Assembly (NCBI GenBank): GCA_963457665.1
Contig: OY735227.1
Span: 46,105,959-46,169,958 of the forward strand
DNA: 64,000 bases
Reading direction: 5' to 3'
Source of the DNA: Thysanoteuthis rhombus
Lineage: Eukaryota > Mollusca > Cephalopoda > Oegopsida > Thysanoteuthidae
Both the position numbers and the translations under genes were made by a program. The notes beneath the pieces were generated by a model. That model saw nothing but the letters and a program-made list of their open reading frames with translations. It was not told the DNA's origin and ran no database searches. Shown here piece by piece: positions 13,433-26,800 of this stretch (position 1 is the first letter of the stretch; every line of letters begins with the position of its first letter).

Positions 13433-16400
13433 CAGAACACCCAAATAACTTGAACCCAGGAACAGTGTTTATATTGGTCTGTTGTGGTTAGGGGTGATCA
13501 GTATCTCTTAATTGAAAACTAATTCCTTGATCCACCCAAAAATTCAATCTCTCCTCCACAAAATTTTATTGAAATTCATAGAGAGCTTATGAAGATATCA
13601 TATGGGTAGACTGATGAATAGACAAATGGACACAATCGAATACATATACCTCTTCCAACTTTGTTGGCAGAGGTAAACTAAAGCTACCAAGTTCAAAAAT
13701 GAAAGGAGGACAACAATCTTTTCTGAAATCAATTGAAACAGATCTGGCTAAAACCGTCATGTTACAAACATCATTTGACAGCATGCCATATTTGGATTGA
13801 TCAATGAATAAATAACTGTCCTCACCTTTTTTTGGCCAGTGATCACTGAAAAAGTCTGAATTGAAAAGAAAAAAACTGATGCAAACTAAGGGATCAATTT
13901 AGTATGAATTTACATTGGAAACTGCAGCCCCTCCCCAACACACACTGAAAATCTATTTAGAGGGTGAATCTTGAATGTTTTTTTTTATTTTTTAGACATA
14001 ATGAAGAGTAAATGTTTCAATTTCAGCCCTCCAGCTTAATTGGCGTTGCTTATACACATGATATATACATAGCCAACAGCTAGACCAACTTGAAAACTGA
14101 AGAAACCTCTATTGACAGTTTTAGTTGATGGTTTCTAAATAGAGGACGATTCAATTTAAAACAAAATTTATCGTATAAACTTTTATAACAAAAAGAAACA
14201 TCTTATAGCATAGTGCTCAAACAAACATCCTAAAAAAATAAAAAGAAAAGAAAAATACTACTACTGATATTACTTTTTTAGCCATATGTTTTAGAGTTGG
14301 CTGTTTTTGATAAAAGCTTTCTGTTTCTTAATGAATAACTGTAAAAATCCATGCATGTCATAGCAGTAAAATTGTAGGGTGTGTATTAGGGCCATAACTG
14401 ACTTTGCATAAAGTTTATTTTGCTCATTGGTCCATTAAACATAAAGAAGTATAAATTGTGTGGTTAAAGTAGTCTAAACTAGGAAAGGACGTTTTAGGGT
14501 GAATGGAGCTCATTATACAGCTGTATACTAACTTGCTTCCAGGTCAAGTTCTGCTGGTATGGACACAAGTCTATCCAAGCATGAATCAACTATGATAGGA
14601 TGAAGAAAAATATATGCATTGCACAACATAAGAGTCCATGACACTTACACTTTTACTTGAATCTCTTTTTTATACATTGATCTCCCTTGAGTTTCTGAAA
14701 AGAAAAGAATAAATGTCACGTTTCTTTCCACTAAAGTTTTAGCTTAACCCCGCAAGGTGTCTGCACTTTCACTTTGTCCTCTCACCTTCCCTGTCTGGGG
14801 ACCTTGAAAAAAACATGACATATTCACATATACACTGCATTCTCTTTAGCAAACCAGCAATAACATGACAAATTTCCATCATTTGTAGTTGAGGTCTATA
14901 GAACTGCAGTAACCGAAATTCCCACCACCTGAACATAATGGGTTTCAAGATTTCGTCAGGGTGTATCAATGATCAGACATAAGTCAACATATGACTATTT
15001 CTTTTGGAAAAAGAGCACATAACTTCCTTTTGGGTGATACCTTATGGTAGCCTTAGATGAATGGTTCTCTGGGCTCAAACCATTCACCATTTGCTATATA
15101 CTCTTTACCTTTTACTTTAGAGGCTTAAGCCTATATTTCCTGCTGAGAAAGACTGTTTTCTTGTGACACAGTATCTGTGAGTCTGGATTCTTGATTTTCT
15201 TCTGCTGCTAACTTGAAAAAATATTTCCTTACATCTGTCTGGTGGGTGCAGGGTTAACTAGGGGTGGGAGAGAGCCTCAATAGTTGATAAATAGGATAGT
15301 ATACTAGAAGTGGGGGGGGGATGTTGATTTTTTTTGTTGTTTTTACTAATAATTTTTTTTCTTTTATTAATTCTGCCATCAAAGTTGGAAGGGGTATTTA
15401 TTCACTCGTATTCATCTGTCCAGACAATATCTCCACAAGTTCTCAATGAATATCAATGAACTTTCTGTGGAAAGGTGAGCAATAGATATGAAAAGAGTTA
15501 TCAAATAGGGGGCCAGATCCAGGGATTTGTTTTCGATTGAGAGATATTTTTTATTATTCTGCGGAAAAGGAGGTTAAAAACAAACAATCAAAAATAAAAG
15601 GGTCAGATTTAAATATTTGTATGTTTAAAAATTCTCTCCTTTTTCAAATTTTTTTTTCATTCAGTTTTTAGTTATATATATACTGATTTTCATTCAGTTT
15701 TTAATTAGTGCATGGCCTTGGCAGAGGTATGCGCTTTCTGAGTGCTTTTTAGTTTTAAAGTTGTCTCGTGTGAATAAGATTTTCAAATAATTTTTTTTTC
15801 TTTTGAAAAAAGGCAGATTTATCACCTTTGTCTGCCTTCAAGTAGGTCCTCTGTGGAGTCCTCAGGTTTTTTACTTGTACTAATGATGCTTTGTGGAAAG
15901 ATTCAGCAAAAAAGGCATTTATATGTAGGTCAGCAACAAGTTTTATATACTTACTTGACGTCTCAATATTTTTGCACACAGAGAATCACCTACATTCTTT
16001 CCATTCTCTTTATCTATTTTTTAAATCAAGTTTTACTCGAAGAAGAATGTTCTTTTGAATAATCAGCCGTTTATCTGAAGTAAAGTTCTTGGCTTTCATG
16101 AATTGCCCGTTGCTGAAGGCAGAACTTTCAAGAGGAATTTTATAACATGGTGCTAATCTGTTCTTGCCCTCTCCCTCTCCAGCTCAAATATCCTTGTCTT
16201 TTAGCCATTCTGTCTTCATCAGCAACTGTAGCTCTACTCTAGAAACTCTCTAGCTTCCAGTCCAATGCTCTGGCTGAAGGCTTTGCTGAAGGCATGTCTC
16301 AATGTTTCTTTTTCAACTGAAGATCATCCCCAAGATGGCATTTATTGCAAACTTCAAGAGAAATTTTATTTTATTTCACTTGAAATTTCACTTTGTTCTG

Positions 16401-18915
16401 GAAAAGTTTTGAGTTAAAGCTGTTGGCAAAGGTGGAAAAAAAAGTATTGAGTCTTTGGCCATTAGGATGAATTGTAGCTCCAATTTCTTGTTAAATGCAT
16501 TCAAATGCACCTGGAATAGTCTTTTTTCTGTCAGTTAGTCTTGATTACATTAAACAACAGAAAAAAGGAGGGAAGGGGTATCGTGTTCTATTTACTAGCT
16601 GATCACGATTCACGATATGGATCCCCCGATATCACATGTGCAACAGAGGCCGGTAGAATATTAGATGGAGAGACGAACTAGACAAGTTCAGGAAGTACTG
16701 GCTCCGCGACACCCATGATAAAGAGGTGTGGCTAATCCTGGGGAAGGTCTATGTCCAACGACGGAGGTTAGAGGACTGATGATGATGATGATTATGTCAG
16801 AAAAGGTGTGATGTTATTAAAATAACATTATTCTGATCAATTTTTTCTCACCTGTTATGATGTCAGAATAGAATGTTTGAAGTTTGCATTCTTGCATTCA
16901 AAAAAAGCCAAAAATGGCTATTTACGATTTTTATTGAAAATATTACTCAAAGAATATTTCCTAATCACAATAGTGTGAAAATTAATACACAAATTTTTAA
17001 ATTTTTTTCATGTGTAATAATTTCATCTATAGGTCACATGGCAGTCTGACAGACAGTAATCTACTAGTATGAGAATTAATTGACTCTAAAAGAGACTACT
17101 TGGTCTTCTTTCTCCTCTTCCTCCTTCTGCTACTTCTACCACAGGGTTGATGCATCGTTGAACTTATGGTACTTGTTTCATTTGTGTGCTGGGTGTATGC
17201 ATGTTACGAACTTTTATCCATATTGGTGTTTTTGGAAAGTTTCCATTTGTCTTTTGAACTTAACATACTTGGTATCGAATGATCCCATCCAATCTTTTTC
17301 GTAATAAAGATTTCTCATTCCTGGTTCCAATATAATAGGAAAGATTTAATATCAATTGATTAACTTTCTACAATGAAAGACAAAATAGGTGTGTGGAGAT
17401 GAGAAGGGCGATCATGTTCACAGGTTTTATCAGTTTTCAGATCTCAATGAATGGCAGCATCGATTGATTAAATCAATGCTTACATTCATAGATTTCACAG
17501 ATGTTGTCGCTCGAGTGTGAAGCATTGTTTGGGAGACCTACAAATCAGTCTCTTGGGATCACTTACAAGTTTGAAAACTGATTTCAATCCAATAACAAAA
17601 CCCCTTCTACAAATGGGGAGTCCATTTAGTACTTGCTAAATCCTTCACACTCCCCACAATGTATTTGGTCTTTTCTCTCTGAAGGATTTTGTACATGACT
17701 CATATCAAGCCGGGAATAAATGCTGTTAAATAAAAGATTTTTAAAAATCTTTTCAGCCATAATCTACTATAATAATGAACGTTGTGATTTTTTTTTTTTT
17801 TCTCCGTCTGTAACAGTGAACTCTTTCACATGATAAAATATTTCCTACCCGCCATTTGAAACAATATACTTTAATAAAATCACACGTGAAATTGATAATA
17901 TGGAAACATTTTTTTCCACAATTAACAGCTTTGAAGTATTAAACTATTGAGTCTTAAGGTAAGAAAATGTGAAATTACTGCTCAAACTCCTCAGAAACGT
18001 GGGTATATTTTTTGTAAATCCTTACATCTCATTTTCAATAACTTGCCATTAGTGAATCCTAAAAGATAGTGAACTTCAAAGATACGGTATATTTTTAAAT
18101 TATTTTTTCCTTCTTTTTTTTTTTTTCAAATTTATTCTTGGATGAAATATTGCAATATTTTGACTATCTTTTTCCCTCCATCCATACTGGAACCCCTCTG
18201 GCTGGATGTTGTGAGTTTGATTCTCACCATGGGCTTGTTCTTTATATATATATATTGTCTAGGAAGTTTTGAACATTAAATAAATGAAAACATTTTTTTC
18301 AAAAATTTCGTGTCATTTATTTCCCAATATAATCTCTATGATTTTTTTCAATGGGTTTTATATTTTACACTGATTTATGTATGGTACTATGTGAATTTTT
18401 ATTGTTGGGATCATCACTTGTTCACTATGTTCCCATTTGGGGAATTTAAAAACAAAACAGTTTTATCAACATGGCTACTCAATAGTGCTGATGAAAAACC
18501 TCCTCCCCATAAGCTATGATTTTAATACATAACTTTTTAAAAATCATCTTTAGGGCTGTGTCATAACACAGATAGTTAGACATTTATTTAGGGTATTAAC
18601 ATAATGTATTATGTATGGATGTTATTTTATACTACACATCATTTAAGTTTGTAATATGTAGGGCTTACTTATGTAGGCTACTCCAAAAAACATATTTGAT
18701 CATATGTTATCTTTAAGTATAACAACCGACATGACACGTTTGTGTCACTTCTATTGAGTGTTCACAGATGCGAATATTAAATTTGTTATATCAGTTTTGA
18801 TCTTGGACTGCATGCAAACCAACTTATGATATCATCTTTAAGAATATTAGTTAATTAAAAAACTTCAAGTTGATTTTCTACCAACATATTCAACCAAATA
18901 ATTTAATGAAATGTT

Positions 18916-18963
<48 letters not shown>

Positions 18964-21900
18964 ATGTGTGTTTATGTGTATACACTGTCTATTTCTCTAA
19001 AAAGAATCATCTCATAGAAATTTAAATATATCTGGATAATAACTAGCCTATAATATGCAAAAGCAGTGTAAAAAGACACCTTTTGAAACTAATATAATCA
19101 CTCGACCATCTCCTTTCATGTAACATATTTAGTCAACACATCACTGATATAAATATGTTCACAAAGAGAGACGAAAAGAAAAAGGAAGAAAGTCTGAACT
19201 TACTGCCTGTACCCTCAACAACTGTTACCTTGGATTGTCATGGCTTGGCCTCACAGAGGAGGGAGACCATGTCTGCCAGCTTATTGCAGGACTGTAAGTA
19301 GCCTACAATACCCGTTTTGTGCCGGTACAGACAGATTTTTCCATATTGGATACAGGGAAACGATTGGTGACGGTCAGGATTGTAGACATGCTTTATGACA
19401 CACTCTATATCTACCATCTGTTGTTCCAATCAATGCTGCTTTCCTATTCATTCTAAAAACAATATTGACATCTGTACCTCATGTAAATGAATCACCATAG
19501 CCCACGTGTGTACCTGAACTAATAATCTTGAAAAATTATCTGAGATTATCTAAAAAATATTATATCTAGAAATACCAGCACAAAAGTAGGGCATCGTTGG
19601 TCTAGAATGACCTTGGAGACCCAAAAAAGCACTTTTCTGAAAAAACTAAAAAGATGTTTTAGATGGTGCCCATACAAATTCTTATGGTTGTAGCCCCCAA
19701 AATGTGTCCAGCAGCTCTTGGAGACGTACACACAGACATCAAAGAATCTGTAGCTCACTTACCTGGTTAGTCAGGCGGGCCATTTGTTTGGCTATGGTGA
19801 TCCAATAATAGAGAATAAAAAATCTTACTTTTGGGCTCCACCTGAAAATTACCAAATATTTCTTCTTCAAGTGTAACTTCATATTTTTCAAAATAAGACA
19901 TTTTAAAAAAATTACTCCGCATCATAACCGACTAGGCTCAAATTTGGTAGCATGTCTAAATAGTTGGTCTTGAAAACCCAAAACTCATACTTATTTCCCT
20001 CCTTGGTCCATGGTCTGTGATATAAGATGGGTGAAGGACCCAGATAATTTTACCCATATTATTGCCTAGTAGTCCAAAGAATTGTGAATAAAAACAGAAT
20101 TTCCCTTAGAACCCGTAAGCTTGATATTCAGGCCTGAGCACAATTCCTCAAGCCTATCTACACTAGGAAATATATTTGACTTATACTAGCAAAATGACAG
20201 ATAAAACGAAATGAATTTGACTCCATAGTCAATGAATGGTATCTATGGATTCAGGGGCTAAGGGTTCAAATGTCTAAATCTTTGATTTAAATTGAATATT
20301 AAATACAAAAATTTGGTCGGTACTCTGTAATACATTGTAGTTATTTTGGTCATATCAGAAACTTTCATACAAAACTGTCACCGCAACTGTTGAAATAGGA
20401 TTCTTCAGTTTTTAAGTTGGTCCAGATAACTGGCGAGGCATTTATCATGCATATAGGCTGCACTAATGGAGCAAGAGGGCTAAAAATTTCAACATTTACT
20501 CCTTGTTATGTCTAGGAAAAACGTTTTTCTGTTTTTAGACCCCCTCCCTAATTTTTAGTGGAGGGGAGCATCTAATTTGCATTGTAAGTTTAACCTAAAC
20601 TGGTCCATAGTTTGAACCCACTTGTTTTTTAAAAATTCAGACTTATTAGTGATTACTGCCCGACAAAAGGCCAGAGAAGTAAGTAATTCATTGATCACCC
20701 CTTCTTCCAATGTTTTAATTGATTACCACCTACATGCTACCAAAAGACGTTGGTCACATGACAGTTTCTATTGAGTGACTAACCAGACCTGTTATTTATA
20801 TTTTTAAAAAAACAAAAAAACATTAAATAATGCCTTTGTTGTTTATTTGTTCAAATCTAACTTTTTATACAATAAATGATGTTATTGTCTTTTACCTTAT
20901 TGCCCACCTTAGAATATCATTCATACCCAATTCCACCATTATTGCAGTTGGCTTTGTTGAACCAAGAGACGCCTTTATTGCTAAGTGACAACAACATTAA
21001 AACTGCTTGAATAATAGTTTTGGTTTGATTTACGTACTCTGACATGTTGTCCTGACTCAGAGGGAGAATTGTTTTTGTTTTTTTTTTCAAATTGAAATAA
21101 TAATCCTGATATACATAAGAGTCGTATCTGTCACACTTATATTATCAGTTGTAGCCATCAGTCCATATCCCTTCCTACCTTCTTATTAAACTACCTTACT
21201 GTTTTTGGAAGAAAAATATGTAATTTTTGTAGTATAATTTTTTTTTCTAAATATTTTTGTTATATCACTCCAGCTTGAAATTAAAATTGCTAAATGAAGG
21301 TACATTTTGAACAAAAGACACCCCCTCTCAGATACGCATACACTTTCTCTCCTACTCTCATATAAATCTGTATTTGCATACACACACGCACATCCTTTCC
21401 CTGTTGTTACTTCAAGCTAACCAGCTTATGGCAGGAGGTGGGGGAGATGTCTCTGTAGTACAAGTTTGTAATTAGCCCACTGGGCTGCCTGTTGGGGGAA
21501 AGGTGTCCTCACTGGCCTACCATACCAGTATCTCATAATCCCTCCAGAGACGAACAACTGTTAGATCCATACATCTGTTCTCTCTTGCGAACCACAATTA
21601 GCCAGCTGGGACATGAAAGGCCGGAGGGAGACCTACATAACCCTAATTAATTAATAATCTCTTTGACAGTGAAACCTGAACTCCTGCTGAAAAAGACAGA
21701 GAGAGATTTGTAAATAATCTTGCTGTTCTTATTTTCTCGTCTTCCAACTTGGGCAATAGCAGTCAACATGACATCAAATACAAAGACTCGACAAATATTG
21801 ACTACAGATATACCTTGATTAGTGAGATTGATTCATTCAAAAATTTTCTGTTCTGTTCAAAACTTTATAGTTTAATGGTTTTTTTTACAGCTTATACATA

Positions 21901-23844
21901 GTTACATTAATTTGTACCATGATACCTTAATCTTACTACATCAAAGCAAAGTATTCAAATTCTTGATCAAAGGAATTATTAGATGACTTGGTGCTTTATT
22001 TGGATTACAGAGTCAGATTAAGCTAGTGTTGGGCCTGCTGCAAATGTTATAAAGAGGCCTCAAATCAAGAAAATACAGTTATTGTTTGCCATTCTTAGGG
22101 GTAGGTGTGCCAGGAGAGGGATAGAAGGGTGTGAATGTACTAAATGAATCTGTGATTAAATTTTGCTGACACTTTCCCCTTCCAAAAAAACCCTTTTGGT
22201 CCTCAAAAAACATACACCTTGTACCATAAACCAATCCTCTCATTGATCAAACACTTTACCATTCCCAAATTATAAATATGTAATAAAGCATGTAGATAAT
22301 TAACAAATTCTCATTGTTAAGCAGTTTACAAGTGTAAACAATTTCCCAACTCTGATCATTTGCTAGTTTATATAACTATTTATAATTATAGTTGATAATT
22401 ATCTGCAATCTTTCTTCATATTATTACACAAGTTCATTACGTACAATAAAATAATTGATTACAAGTTCTAGACTTTTTTACTGACACATCTTTATTCTTG
22501 TCAAAGGACAGTGGTAGTTACTATATCATATATGCATCTATGATTTGTCAAACTTTTCATTGAGTTTATAATGTACAGTACATTGTCTCTTATGTGTTAA
22601 TTGTAAACTTACAGTTAAGGCTCCTTTGTTGGTTTGTGCAATGTTGGATCTCTTTAACTCATTTTCTTGCTGTTGCTGTTCACAATATAAACGTCAATCA
22701 TGTGGAGAAATAATGTCTTGCACCAGCTCCATGCATTTTCAGAGGACATTATTCTTACATTTCTTCTTAAGCAAATCTTACCTATCAACTCCATTCATAA
22801 TCTGGTTGTAGCTTTGAATAGCTTTTGGCTATTTTACATAAATATTTTGCCACCTATTTCTAACTTCTTTTTTTCTTTTCTTTTTTTTTACCATAACAAA
22901 GTCATTGGCATTCTCAATTGTAGACAGCACAGTCAGTGGCCTTTTGTCTTTCTGTTGTTGCACCAGACAGACACCATCCCTTTCCTATCATATACTGCCA
23001 AAATCTTTGTGCCATGCCCATTCTTTTCCTTTTTTTGTACTTTTTGGAAACTCTTTTCTATTTGCTGCTACTGATCCAGAGGAAGGAATACTAAATGCAA
23101 AGAGATCCTTGACAAGCAGTACTAAAGTAAGAAAATAAGTTGTCAAAATATAAGTGACTGACTGAAGTGTTCCTTACTGAAAAAATGCAACCAATCAAAA
23201 GGAAGGATTTGTTCTTGTCAGAATCTGATTGGCTATGGTACTCCAAATATTACATAATGAATATTTGTTGTTTTGAATGCATTATTTTTTTTATCATGGT
23301 AACCATTATGTCATCATCCCTGGTGGGACGATTTTAAAGGGTCAGGCACGAAAGGGTTGAAGAGAAATTATTAAAGATATTGACTGTACAAAGCCTCCCT
23401 AGACAGCCTGTATAGTTCGTTTGTAGTGATCTTTGTCACTTTACTGGGAGAGCTGTCTAGGGGCTCTGTTCAAAATCAACATTTACCTTAATTGGTTGTC
23501 AATAGCAATTAATGACTCATAATTTGCCGTCTCAACCGTTTCTCTTGATATTTACTTATGTGCATAAAGAACGCAGTGACCAAACTTTTTTTTCCCTCAC
23601 AGTGGACATAAGCTCCCACTTGACAGGTTGAACTGTGACTGTTTGAATTTCTGTGCAAGGTTGCTAAATTAGCCATATTTGGCTAGATCTGACTGATTTT
23701 TTTTTCTTAATTTAGTTGATAAGAATCCATGAGAGATGATCGAATCTTTTAAAATTAAAGAAAAAAATGAATGTTTCATTTTCATTAATAATTTGTTCTG
23801 AAATCTTAGTACATTATTATTTAATTTATGTTAGCTTTGAATTG

Positions 23845-23891
<47 letters not shown>

Positions 23892-26800
23892 AAATTTAGC
23901 TATAAATAAACTATACTTGGCAACTCTCTTTCTGCATGTTGTCCATTTCATTTGATTGTTGACATGAGACAGTGCAATGGTGGTTGTTAGAGCATATGAG
24001 ATGTGAGTGGAGCCGATGCATTGTACTAGTCTAGAGGGGAGCAAGTGACTTTCTCGGGAAGAGCTGTGTTTTATAACTTCCTAGTCGATACAATATATCC
24101 TTTAATAAAATTGTTTACCTTCGAGCAAATATAGTATGGCCTGCAGATGAAAACAAGATGGCCGATATATAGGAATATTTGTGTTTCTAGGTAAGCAGCT
24201 TTGCACTGTCTTATAGAATGATGTGATGTGGTTATTGTTGGAGTCCTGAATGCTTGAACTGTGGATTGTAGGTCGCTAGCCACTGTTGATGATGCTTCTT
24301 CAAGAGCAAGTAAGCACCTACCTCCTAGAATCTATATTTCTGGATCTAAACCTATTGAACCAATGCTGAACAGTTCACACTGTAGTGTTCACTTAAATGC
24401 TCTGTTGACATTATCAGCAGCTTGAACAGCATTATGTCTTAATTTGAAATCATACCTGATATCTAGTCAAACCTCTTGGGTAGAGACCATTACTGTTAAG
24501 GGCTTCAAAACCTTCAATAATAAGGAATTATATCTTTATCTACATTGAATCAATTATAAAAAATGCAATTACATCATTAAAACTTCCATTTATTATTCAC
24601 TATGATGTAAAAAAAAAGTAAAAATAAAATAGATGACATTCTTATACTGCAACGGAATAGAAAAAAGATTTTATACTCCATATTTTTTTTTGCGTATTTA
24701 AATACCGACATGTTATACAAACAAAAGAATTAATCTTTGACAAGAGAAAGATTTTAATCCAGGAAAATAACACTTCAATTGTTGAGGAAGGATAGACTAC
24801 ATAGATATTTTATAACTGAAGAGAAATATGTACAGTGTGAAATTATTTACATAGATTGGCTGTTGAAGAAGAGAGTGAATGTTGATTTGGTTATAAAGAA
24901 AACTGGACTAGCAGTCCAGTATGGCCATTAAACAATCCTATAATATTAAACAATCTTATTATACTACTTTACCTGTGCTATCAAAAAGGATGGCCTATGT
25001 GAAATATATGGAAACACTTTGCATTTTATACATGTGAATGATAGAGGTTTAGATTACAGTGAGCTTGGAGTACCGTTCTGTTAACCATAAACAGATTTTT
25101 ATTATTTTTTGTTTTTGTTACTTTCTATATTTTTTATTATTCTTAAAGTTCAGGATTTTTACCACGTCCTCAGAACATGAAATTCTACCTTTATGTCATC
25201 ATAGATGAGTTGACACACACATGAATATTACTTGTGTCCATGAAAGCCCGTACTGAATTTGTTGGTTTGCTGCTTTATCAGTTCTGTCACGGTGGAAGGG
25301 GAAAATGATTTTATAGAAGTTAAAAGAGGAAAGCAAGAGACAGAAAGGAGACATGAACCACAATTCTGCCTTCTGACCTTCCCCTCCTAATACCCCAAAT
25401 GCCCTGTCCCCTCTTCTCTCACCTTACACTTTACTCCCCCACCCGCCAATGCAAAATGTTCAGGGTGAAGGTGTCAGTTTTGTGTAGTTATAAGGAAAAG
25501 ATAAAAAAATAAAAATAAAAGGCATAAATCCATTTCTCTTGACAACTTGACCCAAATCGACTGATTTCCCCTCAGATTCAATTTTATCAAAGTTTTTTTC
25601 ATTTTGATTTAAATCACAAGATACAATCCTCATTTTGTTTATGATAAATATGCTTACACTAAAATATGTCTTTGTATGATTTATCCATATGTAAATAATC
25701 ACATCATGTTTTGACTGGAATTTTGCTAGTTAATATCATAATAAGCAATATCACACTTTGAAACTATCCCCTACCCACCATCTGAAATTATGATCTCTTC
25801 CAATAAGATGAGATTAATAGTTTCTGTTCTAAAATTAAACAAAAAATCTCATAGAAGTTCAAATATCTGTGAATCTATTCATGGAAATAACAAAAGTTAT
25901 AATTGAACTTGTTGGTACAATATCTTTGGTTTTTTGAAGAATTTTATGTACGAATATTTTTATCATCAATACTAAAATAACATGACCCAGTATTTTTATA
26001 TCCAATGATCATTCCAAAACAGTTTGTGGATTTTTTTAGGAAAGGAAGGAATCTTTGAGCGAGCAACTGTTCTCTGCAAATATCAAACACTCCCACTTTG
26101 AATAATCTAAGTACAAATGAAGAAATCTCTGCCTGTGTCTCTGTATGAATACATTGTGATTGCTTGGCAACTGGCTATCATACTGTATCAAGTATGAAGT
26201 TTGTTGGGTGAGCGGTTCTAGAGAAATCTAATAAAAATAACCAAAAAATTACCAATTATAGATCTTTCTTCATAGTTTCTATAAATTATCTCCCTTGACC
26301 TATGCTCTTTAGATTTAATGAAAAGTACACAAAATACTTCTAAGCCATAATTTTGTAAGACAAATAGCAAATTATTTTACATGACAATTATGGCAGACTG
26401 TTCTTTACATGACAGTCTGGCCCCTTTCAAGCAGGCATCTTTGGAACAGGTACTGCCATAGTAATATTAAACAAATGATTAGGTATTTTAGTCACTACAT
26501 CGCCAACTGACGAAGAACAAGAGCATGTCAGCATCCTTTGTACATTTATTATTACTCTGTGTCATTGTAGAAAATCGATCTCCAAGCATCTGGTGTCTAG
26601 GAGATGGGGAAGAGGAGAGAGATAGGGTAGCCATTGTTTTGTTACAGCTAATCATTACATGATAGCCAACCATTAAAAGTGGGGAGCTATTATTGTAGAC
26701 GATCTGTTAGTTCTTCATCCACCTGCTGATTTTCAAATAACAATATTGAACAAGAAAGCACTGAGAGAGTGTAATCCTCTGGTGTTGTAAACCAGTGATG

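Noticed and set aside
22626-23138. Three overlapping + strand ORFs up to 124 codons
   Set aside because: They are antisense to the piggyBac remnant, which explains the open frames.
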